Assembly (NCBI GenBank): GCA_026008535.1
Contig: BRKX01000018.1
Location: forward strand, 44,385,588 to 44,449,587
Source of the DNA: Perilla frutescens
Lineage: Eukaryota > Streptophyta > Magnoliopsida > Lamiales > Lamiaceae
Length of the DNA: 64,000 nt
Reading direction: 5' to 3'
Positions 12,501-23,412 of this stretch are shown piece by piece; within the stretch, counting starts at the first letter, position 1; every line of letters begins with the position of its first letter. Made by a program: the position numbers and the translations under genes. The notes under the pieces were generated by a model. That model made no database searches, was not told the origin of the DNA, and worked only from the letters and a program-made list of their open reading frames with translations.

Positions 12501-14295
12501 AAAATCTCTAACTGCAGCATAGTAATGTGGATCGGTAGTTTCATCTAGAATTTCAGTTGAAATGATATCATCAATGTCATTTGATGTAGGAGACTTGTCA
12601 TCTGGTGATAAAAATAATAAAATGTGCGCATGTGGCAACCCACGCTTCTGAAACTCAATCGTGTATATGACTGAAATAAAAAAAAAAAAACACAAACAAT
12701 ATATTAAAAATAGAATTTAGGAATATATTAAGAACATATTATTTTAATAATTTTTAGCAAATATGGATTCAACATACCTGCTCTAACATTACCAAATATT
12801 TTATTTTTACGAAGATCTTTAATCAAGTTATCCAACTTGACTTTAAAAACTCGGCACACAATATCTGGACGATCTTCAGCCTTAACACCTCTACTTTCCA
12901 CAAACCTCACAATTTCTGGCCATTTAGGATTGCATGTAAAGGTGATGAATAGATTAGGATAACCGGCCCATCTGCATATAGCCATTGCATCTTGGTAATT
13001 TTGAATCATATATCGGGCACCTCCAGTGAAAGAAGATGGCAAAATAACTCTTCTACCTTTAACTGCATGGATTTGTTTCACCTCTCGTAAGGGCATCATC
13101 AAGCCCTTAAAACACATCTGCTCGCAACCGTTTTTTATTAAAACGAATGTATTTCAATCTTGATGATTTAACCATGGTGTATGCATCAACAATAAATTGT
13201 TGAGTTAGACACTTGCATGATAAAATAGTTGAAGGCTCACAATCTCTTTCATGCAATCGATATGAAAAATATTCCCACATGCTAACAGTTTTTCTTCCAC
13301 CTTGTTTGTCTCCATTATAATGTGAAAAGTAAATGTCTTCTCTATAACCATCTTCACCGTATGGAAAAAGTAGTGGATATTGCAAACCTAGATAAGATGT
13401 ATGTAATTCATTAATGCGCTGGAGTTCACCTGTCTGAGTTTGTATTAGTATATCTCGATTTCCCAAAGATTCATCAAGATCTCCAACAACCAATGTAGCA
13501 ACTTCAGATACAGAAGGCAAATTGTATGTTCTGGCATCGCTTCCTCTCCTACCAATAAGCCTAAGCTTTATATCGGAAAGACCATTTTCCGTAATTTTCT
13601 CTTTTGCCATTCTAAATGATTTTACCAGCACATTATTATCATCCAACATCTTTTTCAAGTCAGCAACAATCTCAGCATGTAAGGTATTTATATCATTCTT
13701 CTGTCTACAAAAATATATTAAAATATAAAATAATTAATATTCATATATACACTACAAATTAAACACATTAATTACATGATTAAAAAAATTTTAATTTAGA
13801 AACATTAAACTTACCTAACTGAATGAAGTCTGTTTGAAACTTCATTTTCTGTATCGTAGATATATAATTGCGCAAATTTTGGAGAAGAACCTTCAGAGGG
13901 AACCAAACTACCAATTAAATGATAATTTTGTCCGTGCAATCGAAATATTGGTGGTGAGTTTCCACTGTTTAGACTTGAGTCTATCTTCCTACCCATTGAT
14001 GTGAAGCAAAACATACTATTATAAGATCGAATATTTTCTCCAAAATGTTTACTCTTTTTGTCCTTTCCATAAATGAAATCATGCAAAACTTTTGGTGGCA
14101 TTTTCATTTGTGGGAGTCGTATTTTCCCATTCACGCAACATGAAGAGTACTTGGGGTTTTTTGATTGTTTGTTACTTTGCCATAAACGTTCTTCATACCA
14201 AAAGAATGCGCCACAAAACGTACATTTATAAGTTGGATCACCAATATCCCAATAGTCTGTATAAACATTAAGTGCAAAATTAAATGGATAATTAA

Positions 14296-14400
14296 ACAAT
14301 ATCCACATATAATAAATTTATGCAAATTTAAATTTAAATTAAACTAATTTATGCAAATTTAAATTTAAATTAAACAATATCCACATATAATAAACTAATC
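14296..14400. repeat. Short tandem duplication in RepHel intron
   Basis: The segment TTTATGCAAATTTAAATTTA occurs twice in a row, flanked on both sides by AAACAATATCCACATATAAT. It lies in the intron before RepHel exon 4. Confidence 0.7.
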
Positions 14401-15219
14401 CCTCCCATTGTAGCATGGTATTTTTGAAGTAATTATAATTTATTAGATAATTTAATGATATCATTTCTATAATTCAGTTTATAGCATAAATACAATTATT
14501 TATACAAATAAATAAGATATAAGAATTGTGATTACTATAGCTATATATTGGTTGTATATTAAATTATTTTCATAAAAACTATAAGTTTATGATGATTAGT
14601 GATTGATTTGCGAATAATTTTGTGTCATTCTAATTAATTTCAAAATATACCTAAAAGATATTAATTCATTAAATGTGCATAAATTTATAATTTTAATTGA
14701 TAATATAGAAATATTACAACTAAAATATTTGTTAGCTATTGATATACACAAAATAATTATGTATATATATTGGTCTAATATTTTAAATTAAAGAATAAAC
14801 CCTAACTCCCATTACATTATTTCTTGATTCAAATTTTAACTATTGTCCGATTTATTATCTTACTTAAAATCAATTAATTAAAAAGATAGTTATTATAGGC
14901 ATGATATTAAGTACGAATAGTCCTAAATTATTTATCTATAATACTTCTATAGCTTTGAATTTTTCATATATAAAAATTATAAGAAATGTTATATATAATA
15001 AATTTTATTTATTTGATAAATTTATTATTGCCGTGATTCAAAAATTTGTGAAGAAAATAAGTTTTTTATTGAATAATTTTTTAGATACAATAATATACTT
15101 GATTTATAATATACTATTAACATCATTTTTTTATTTCACATTATTTTTTGTATATTTATCTTGTAAATTGATTCTTTTGAAATTTTGATAAATAATTATA
15201 AATACGCTACATATTTTAT

Positions 15220-15246
15220 CCGTGCATCGCACGGGAGAAATGTTAG
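15220..15246 (+). mobile_element. Helitron 3' terminus, plus orientation
   Basis: Perfect hairpin CCGTGCATCGCACGG, then GAGAAATGTTAG followed by T. This is a Helitron 3' end (usual CTAG, here TTAG) facing opposite to the enclosing Helitron, inside the RepHel intron. The matching 5' end was not located. Confidence 0.65.
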
Positions 15247-16022
15247 TTTTAAATTCATAACCCACAAGTTATTCAATAGTATATATTCAGTATAAATTGT
15301 CTAGTCAATATTATTAAATTCATCTACATAACAAAACTATTTTTATATTGATAGAGACTGAAAAGAGAAAAAATCAAACATTAATTGAATGTGTACCCAT
15401 TATTTTAATTTATGAGTTTGCTATATCAATAGTAAAAAAAAAAAAAAACTGAACAACATAGATGCATATTTGCTAACATAAAATTAAGATAACTGAGTAG
15501 GATATAAGTAATTAAAAAAATAACATAAATACTGAAGAAAAAACATACCAGGTGAAGAGTTTGGTGTCTCAGCACGGAAGCCTTCACATTCTGTAATTTT
15601 CCAAAATATATATAAACAAATTAATGAAATTTATAAACATGTTTGAAACTTTGTGTAATTTGTCCTAATTTTGAAAACAAAAATTAACTCACCATTTTCC
15701 AAGTTTGTGGAAGGGGTCCTTGTTTCTGTGGAACCAATTAGAGTTGATATTTCGCTGATAGTTCCTTTGGATGCTTGATTTGAATATTAATTTATTTCAT
15801 AAAGTGCAACATATATTATCTTTGTTAGATATATGTAATGTACATATATATATATATATAATTAATTTGGTGAAAATAAAAAATATACCATTTGTGATGT
15901 CAACCAAAGTGGAACCTGATAATTCATACATTCTGGAATTGTGAGATGTACTTGATTGAGATTGTTGGAATCGACTGGTCGAAGTGCGTGGATATTTCGA
16001 TGGTACAACATCGATGTTCTCT

Positions 16023-16176
16023 GACAATAAAATATGCCTATTGTTATAGATATTTTATACGTGCATCACACGAAAGCTATTCTAGATTATTTTAAATCTT
16101 CAATCTTAAAATGAATAAAATAGTATCCGTGCATCGCACGGGAGAATTGCTAGTACAATAAAATATGCCTACTGTT
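16023..16176 (+). mobile_element. Two stacked Helitron 3' termini between direct repeats
   Basis: Hairpins ACGTGCATCACACG (16040-16052) and CCGTGCATCGCACGG (16127-16142) are followed by CTAG at 16082-16085 and 16150-16153. The pair is bracketed by a direct repeat containing ACAATAAAATATGCCTA (about 16024 and 16155). All lie at or just upstream of the RepHel start codon. Confidence 0.65.
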
Positions 16177-17103
16177 TTACTACTAAATATCATTTCGATG
16201 ACTTGAGTAATTAAAAAGATGAATCTAGCCTAAATGACATTGAAGGTGATGTCGAACACAAAAATGCAAGGAAATTGTCAAACTAAATATTATTGTTTTA
16301 CTAACTTTTATAAGTATTTATATGGATTTGAAGTTTATCACGTACTTAGTTTTTGTAGTAAGTCAATAAAATCGAAAATTCCTTAATAATTTGTTCTGAC
16401 AAGATTGAAAAAGTATTTTTCTTTTTTAGAAAAAAAAGGATGCATTGAAATTTAATGTAATTGAACAACTAACACATAAATACCAAATGAAAGATTAATA
16501 GGACAGATATAAATATAATTGTACATACCTGTTGTGTTATAATCGATTTTTATATACCCATTGTTGTTGTTTAACACACAAGATTTGGTGAGTTTCTTCA
16601 TAGCAATATGAATTGTATTTTATTTTTCTAGGAGTTGTAGTTCGATCTTATTGCATCTTTTGTTGTGAAAGAGGATTTGAGATCAAATGGGAAGCACTTA
16701 ATATGGATCGTTTATTGTACATTAAGGTTGTATGAATAGTTTTCTTAGTTATGGTATAATATCAATCATTAAGTAATAGAAGCCAATAATTAATGTAGTC
16801 ATTGAAAATAAAATCATTTATGAAAATAAAAAATATAATTATAAAGAGGATATATCCCGATGGAATAAAATATATTAATAGCTTATGCAATATATGTGTA
16901 GGATATTCCAATACAAATATAAATATATTAAAAACTTAAACCAATATAAAATCATTAAGTAATAGAAGCCAATAATTAATGCAGTCATTGAAAGAGAGAT
17001 CATTTATGAAAATAAAAATATATAATTATAAAGAGGATATATTCCAATGGAAATAAAATATATTAATAGCTTATGCAATAAATGTGTAGGATATTCCAAT
17101 AAA

Positions 17104-17146
<43 letters not shown>

Positions 17147-18330
17147 TTAAAGCACCATATTTTAATATAAACCTTATCGCTGATTAAATATGTGCGCTGT
17201 AATGATTAATTTATCGATGGTTAAATATCCCACTGAAGATGTATTACAGATTTACATTTTTTTTCCGTCCAACACATATACATATTTTTTAACATTTCAC
17301 GTCGATAATAAATTTTAATTATATAACTCTTAAATATTATTCCGTGTCAATCATGTAATCCGTATTATTATTTTGTGATGTCAAAATTATATAGTCCTAT
17401 TATTATAATGTACAATATAAGATTTCAACTGAAATACACCATATTATATTTTGGAAGTTTTTAAAGTTATAAAATTTTTAAATAGGATAATATTGAAAGT
17501 TTAGGTTTTGCAGTATCTTATTATGAAATTATAACTTTTTCAGTCTATATACGTGTGAATAGAAATGAAAATATATAATTGTTACAGCTGGAAGTATATT
17601 TACGTGAATTTGACTATTCAAATTGGTAATTTGATTTTTCCAAGAAGTTAGAAAGATCTTTAATTGGGAATTAACAAAATTGATTTTTTTATTATTGAAT
17701 AATATTCAGGAAATAAGAATTAAATATTTTAATTGTTTTAGATCATATTAAGATTATATGTAATATTTATATACTATGGATGGAAACTATATACATATAT
17801 GTATATGTGTGTAAATACATATATATATACATATATCGTCAATTTATATATAAATATATATATATATAGAGAGTCAAATTTGGGTATGAAGTGGATTAGA
17901 TTATGTATATTGTTTGTGATTTTTTTTAATTTAATTATGGTGTAAGATGGTATTCATTTTAACACTAAATTTTTAATTTATTTACAAAGCATGTTAAAAA
18001 TTAAATATGTGAAAAAAAATCAATTTAAGACAAAAGTTGGCAAGAGAATAAATATTTATTCGACAATTGTTCTTCCAATAATAACTAAAAATAAAACATA
18101 TTCCAAAAAAACCAAATGAAGCCTAGATAATTTGAGACGCATGAAAAGCATCCAACTTTATTTTAAAAAAAAAAGAACAAAATAGCCAAAATATCCATAA
18201 TCCGAAAATGGTTGAAATCATTCAACTTTATTAGACTTGCCACTAAATCTCCATTCGTCTAAATCTTCTCCTTTTTTACAACGACCTTCATCTTCTTTGA
18301 TGGAACTGTGGGTGAAAAGTCGTCTATAAG
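16177..18330. other. AT-rich spacer between the Helitron genes
   Basis: It holds a 186-bp tandem duplication (16765-16950 and 16951-17120, both with CATTAAGTAATAGAAGCC), a (TA)n run at 17104-17141 and other AT-rich microsatellites. No coding signal was recognised. Confidence 0.6.
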
Positions 18331-18622
18331 TTACCTTTTCAATGAATCTTCATTTGAAACACTCATCTTGGGTTGATCATCAAGTAGAATTTTTTTATTA
18401 TGATCCGATGAAGCAACCTGTAAAAAAGCTAAATTACAGTTAATTAATTATACGTGTCATCAAATTAAAAGAATAACAAAAGCAGTTATATCAATCTTAG
18501 ATCAATAGCCAAATCAAAGTATCACCTTCTCCTCGAGAATTTCAATATCAGGCTCATTTGAAATAAGGGCAGAGTCCTAAAATATCATTCCACAAAGATA
18601 ATTAACAATACAATAATTTGGT

Positions 18623-18664
<42 letters not shown>

Positions 18665-20837
18665 TAATATGTACTATATCCAGTGAAATAAAATTATCAC
18701 CTTGACTTGGTTTGGGCAACAATTTTGAACATTGCAATTAATATGAGTATCCTACATTAAAAAAATTGTAATATTTCAATTATGTATTGAAGCATAAACA
18801 TGGTTAAAAATAGTAAAAGTGAGATAAAATGGTTTTTGATGAATTCTAGTTTGTAACATGAAGTTAATTGATAAAGAATAATGTTTATAGTCAAACCTGA
18901 CTTTCACAATCTGTAGCACAGTGCTTGGAAATTATATCTGAGTCACTAATAACTTTCAATACACTATAAGCACCGGTGTAATTATTCCCTTACTCACTCC
19001 GTATATGAATTTTGAACAGAACCTTCATACCAAGTATAGACTCAATTTCCATAGGTATTTCTTCTGAATAATCATCCTACAAAATATAGTGTTTCCAAAA
19101 TATAGTGCATGTGGCCATTTAGTTGATTTGAATCAATAAATAAAGAACAAATATATATATATATATAGTTTATATTTCATATAATAGCAGAACTCACATT
19201 TTTCAGGTCAGCTGCGCCTTTTCCAATCAATTGCAAACATTCCCTATCCCACAAAAGAAATGGAGCGCTACCAGTTTCATCAACAACATGAATGGTGAGT
19301 TTGTACCTATATTTACCACCAACTTCAAAAGTTTGACACTTTTCACAAAAGAACTTGTCATCATCCGGCCTTAACTTCTTGAAGCATTTTTTGCAGGCTA
19401 GATAGGCCCATGCTCCAATAGTTTAAATAGCTACAATGGTGGCATACACCCAGAAGGCACCAATCTGTTTTTTGAATTAAAAAAAAAAAATTAATTGTGA
19501 CTTTTATTCATAATAATAATAAGTGAGAGTAGAAAAATTATAATAAATAAACCTTGTTGTCTTCATAAATTTGTGCTATATCAGTGAATGAGTTATCTAC
19601 ACCATTCGGACTGTCAGTAGTGGTGGAGTCTGATGATATAGTTATTGAAGTAGTGCACAGACTTGTGGTACTTGTGGTACTGGTTATGCTTAATACAAAT
19701 TAAAACAATTAGTCAGTTTTACACAATTATTTCACAAAGAATCTGGTAAAATCGTAACCAATGTCTACCATTCTCTAAAATGTTTAATCTCAGGCACATC
19801 AACATCGAAAATTATTTTTGTGGCAGAATATGCATTGCAAACTCCATTTTGGCCTGAAAAATAATACGAAATGATGAGTAAATAAATAAATCTATTTAGA
19901 TATGATGGTTTATCCAACATTTTATAGGGACAAAAAATTGACATTCGACAAACCTCTATATGTATTTGCTCGACACATTTGCAGGATAACAATGAGAGGC
20001 TCATCAGATCCTTTACTCATGTATTTGGTAAGGTCATCAACATAATCTTCCCACAAAGTGCATAAAAGTCGTTTGTGCCTTTAAAAAAAAAAGAATATGT
20101 TATAACACGAAATAGTAAAAATGAGGCAATTTGAAATAACATCATTTACTGTATATCCTCAAGAACAATGTCCATAATCTTAGTTTCTCGTCCATTCAGA
20201 TCCTTGACTGGGGTTTAGATGCAGAGATAATGACCCCTATTATATCCGGAATAATATAAACGCATTACATTAATTAGAATTATGTTATGAGAAAAAATAT
20301 AAAGAAAAAATATATTATTTATAATAAATGTACCAAACAATGTTGGTTGATGCATATCTTCCATACTCGAAACTTCATCAAATGATTTAAAACGGTAAAT
20401 CTGGCTAGGGTAACCATCAGAAAAAATTGGAAATATGCGTGTTTGCTTAAAAAACAGTAACTTATATTTGTTGGTGGTTGTTTTGTACTTCATAATATTA
20501 TTTCCAACAACAAAATCCTTCACGGCATATAATTCACCCTCAATGAGCAATGGCTTGAACTTTGATATAAGTGCACTTTGTATAGTAGCATGGATACGAT
20601 CCCCTGTAACAAAAAAAATCAAATTCTTTTTGAACTTTTGAAAGAAAACGTAATTTTTATGGTTTTAAATATAGATCTTGAACTTACCTCCCGATCATGG
20701 AAGACACATTCATAAGTGTAGATTTCATTCCTGTTTTGAAACGAAGATACTCCATATGATCGAACCAAACGCAGCTGCAACGCAGCAAACCTCTTAGAAG
20801 GATGCAAATCTTTGATGAGAGAAAACATTGGAGCCAT
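18331..20837 (-). pseudogene. Helitron-borne RPA70-like single-stranded DNA-binding protein
   Basis: A multi-exon minus-strand gene resembling the large subunit of replication protein A, a common cargo of plant Helitrons thought to protect single-stranded DNA. Exon 1 (20837-20688) starts MAPMFSLIKDLHPSKRFAAL. Exon 2 (20603-20334) begins GDRIHATIQSALISKFKPLL, an OB-fold. Later exons give TKIMDIVLEDIQ (about 20160-20205), LWEDYVDDLTKYM (about 20000-20075), and, near 19200-19460, a zinc ribbon CKKC...CEKC. Serine/acid-rich exons follow to a stop at 18331-18333. Lesions: TAA at 19423-19425 before the zinc ribbon, another TAA near 18990 in RSE*GNNYTG, and an apparent one-base shift near 20200. Exon borders after exon 2 are approximate. 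Confidence 0.8.
18625..18659. repeat. (AT)n microsatellite
   Basis: An uninterrupted AT dinucleotide run in an intron of the RPA-like gene. Confidence 0.9.
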
Positions 20838-21969
20838 GAAAAAACGTTGAGATGACCAATTATATTATGCTTTCTTTAAAATTGCGAAGTGTGAATGACT
20901 CCAAAATGACACACAAATTTATAATGGTTTTGGGCATATTGAAAGCCGATAATTCGAGAACCTATATGAGAAAGTATGATTAAATGGGATTATGTATTTG
21001 AGAAGGTACGATTCAACGGGATCATGAGAAGTTAAATATACGAAGGTATATATATTATTCCCTAATTCCCTAAAATACTGAAATCCCAAGACGCGTAATC
21101 CCTAAATTTAGGCACATATATTTTTTCTTTTTTTAGTGAGCATAAAAATTAAATGTACACATATATATTTTTCCTTTTTTAGGCAATTAAATGCGTTCCC
21201 AATTACATATCTATATCTATATGAAATATGTTAAATTAATTTAGATATGCCAAATTGTAGATAAAATCTATATCTATATGAAATAGGTTAAATTAATTTA
21301 GATAGCAAAATTACCTCATTTTTCATAGATATTCTGGAATTTTGTCACAGCCGTATCCCTCCCGCTTGATGTCGGACAACCAAAGGAACGACGGATGTTG
21401 ATAAAAATAAGAAAAAGAAAAGGGAAGAGTAGTGGGTAGAAGAAGAGAAGAAAATGAAAAAGTTGAAGCAGCGCCACAGATTGACAGAAGATGGACTGGA
21501 GGTTGAAGATGAATGGCCATTTTGAATATAAAAAACGTTGAAATATATAATAATATAATTTAACAATATTTTAATATATTTACCTTTTCAATAGTTAAAG
21601 TGAAAAGTGTTGTTTTCTTAGTAAAAGTGTTGCTCTTGAAACAACACTTTTTCCTTAGTAAAAATAAATTTTAAAAAAAATAACTAAACAACTAATTCGA
21701 AATTAAAAAAAAATCTGACACTTTTCCACTCTTCTAAATTTGTCAAACGTATAAAATTAATTTTTATGACGATTATTATTTTCATTTTGATTTTATTTTA
21801 TCTTGTTCTTGCTATATTTAATATAATTAATTATGGGAAGACTTTTAATAGATAATTGAATTCCCATTTTCATAATAATTAAAATTTTACATTTCCATAA
21901 ATAAATTCTGCAATGGGAGGGAAAAAAATTGGTTGCATGAGTGTGTTATTATATATATATAGATATAGA
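20838..21969. other. 5' region of the large Helitron
   Basis: This is the likely promoter side of the RPA-like gene. It contains a diverged tandem pair at about 21204-21305 (ATCTATATCTATATGAAATA followed by TTAAATTAATTTAGATA). Short frames near 21323-21566 show no known motif. Confidence 0.5.
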
Positions 21970-22257
21970 TGTTTTATATATCTAACATGAAACTGTAAAA
22001 TAAAATATCTCTTGCCAGAAATAAAATAAAATAAAAATATTTAGGCTAAATGTCAATGATAAAAACTTGTGTGGGACCGTTTTACAGATCAAAATCTATA
22101 AGACGAGTGAAGATCTGGATTCAAACTCATATTTAATAATATATTTATAATTTTATTAATATTTTATTGTGTTTGTATCTGAATTTTGATAAATCTTATA
22201 AGTTTTAACTCATAACATGCTATAATATAAGATTCATCCAATTTCAATATAATGACG

Positions 22258-23412
22258 TTAAGGTTCGGTATACCTTAAGTTCGGTATGAAATAAATGACA
22301 TACATTTATCGTACCTTTAATTTGGTATACCTTACCGACATCGGTATACCTTACTATATCGGTATACCTTATCGACATCGATATACCTTACTAATATCGG
22401 TATACCTTAACGACATCGGTATACCTTATCACATCATCCTAGGATATATCATATATCTCATATATATTTACTCAAAATATATGAAACACTCAAAATATAT
22501 GAAACACTCCTATTTACTCATATATACTAACTAAGAACACACTTCGCATTACAATGATTAAGTATAACATAAGATTAATTATAAGTGTTAATATTGTAAA
22601 TTTACTAGATATTTATAAATGTATAACATATTTACTAGTATTATACATTAATTAATATATATTGTATAAATATTATAAACTTACTAAATATTACAAATTT
22701 GAAATCTTTTACTTATAAATCGTAAGAATTATTTACTAAGTATATACTAAATAAGAACACACTTACCATTACAATGCATTAAGTATAACATAAGATTAAT
22801 TATAAGTGTTAATATTGTAAATTTACTAGATATTTATAAATGAAAAACATATTTACTAGCATTATATATCAATCATATTTTTATAATTAATATAAATTGT
22901 ATAAAATATAATAAACTTACTAAATATTACAAATTTGAAATCTTTTACTTAGAAAGCGTAAGAATTATTTACTAAGTATATACTAACAAAGAACACACTT
23001 AGCATTACAATGCATTAAGTATAATATAAGATTAATTATAAGTGTTAATATTTATAAATGTATAACATATTCACTAGTATTATATATCAATCATGTTTTA
23101 TAATTAATATAAATTGTATAAAATATTATAAACTTACTAAATATTACAAATTTGAAATCTTTTACTTAGAAAGCGTAAGAATTATTTACTAAGTATTAAT
23201 TAATAACACATTTAATTATCATTATTATGCATTAAGTATAATATAAAATTAATTATAAGTGTTAGATATTTACATATATATCATATTTACTAAGTATTAT
23301 ATATCAAGCATCTATAATTCACATATACATATATTTATATAATATCACAAATATATCGATATATATTGTTGGTGCGGTATATACGGTTATAACGGTAAAC
23401 ACGGCATATACC
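22258..23412. mobile_element. hAT-like element, left part, with subterminal GGTATACC repeats
   Basis: At 22262-22432 TCGGTATACCTTA-type units recur about seven times. The same motif family continues at 36469-36775, on the far side of the Gypsy element, so the two pieces formed one non-autonomous element of about 1.45 kb. Clustered short subterminal repeats are typical of hAT elements. The left terminus is not defined. Confidence 0.6.
22526..23270. repeat. Tandem repeat of 213-236 bp in the hAT-like element
   Basis: Copies begin near 22526, 22746, 22982 and 23195, each with a version of ACTAACTAAGAACACACTT. They continue with AAGATTAATTATAAGTGTTA and GAAATCTTTTACTTA. The fourth copy is more diverged and partial. 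Confidence 0.8.

Larger units (their letters stand above)
9690..16027 (-). pseudogene. Helitron Rep-helicase (RepHel), seven exons, broken
   Basis: Minus-strand exons, by splice consensus: 16027-15889, 15773-15693, 15590-15549, 14256-13816, 13704-12778, 12670-11453, 11350-9690. Exon 1 starts MSENIDVVPSKY. Exon 4 holds a putative zinc-binding part (YKCTFCGAFFWYEER). Exon 6 opens with the HUH nickase motif (GLPHAHILLFL) and has the two-tyrosine motif YLFKYVNKG, the nicking residues of Helitron Rep. Exon 7 is a PIF1-type SF1 helicase: Walker A GYGGTGKT, Walker B IIWDE, GGDFRQILPV, INKSQGQSL and YVAISRVRS. Rep nicks and joins DNA ends; the helicase unwinds during rolling-circle transposition. Exon 5 has TAA at 13107-13109, where family members read Y-K-G-L, and a frame change about 50 bp further on. 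Exon 4-7 motifs are clear; exons 1-3 are inferred. Confidence 0.85.
9518..21969 (-). mobile_element. Large Helitron carrying Rep-helicase and RPA-like genes
   Basis: On the minus strand the proposed 5' end is TCTATATCTATATATA at 21969, preceded by A. The 3' end is CTAG at 9518-9521, followed by T on the same strand, with hairpin CCGTGCATCGCACGG at 9530-9544 about nine bases inside it. Both genes run on this strand: RPA-like (20837 to 18331) upstream, then Rep-helicase (16027 to 9690), ending 169 bp before the 3' terminus. This is the composition of plant autonomous Helitrons. Both genes are broken, so this copy is probably not self-sufficient. The 3' end is secure; the 5' end is inferred from terminal sequence only, and other Helitron ends inside (near 15220 and 16040-16153) show the region is composite. 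Confidence 0.75.

Noticed and set aside
22295..22534. Frame with repeated IGIPY motifs
   Set aside because: Produced by the GGTATACC subterminal repeats, not a repeat protein.
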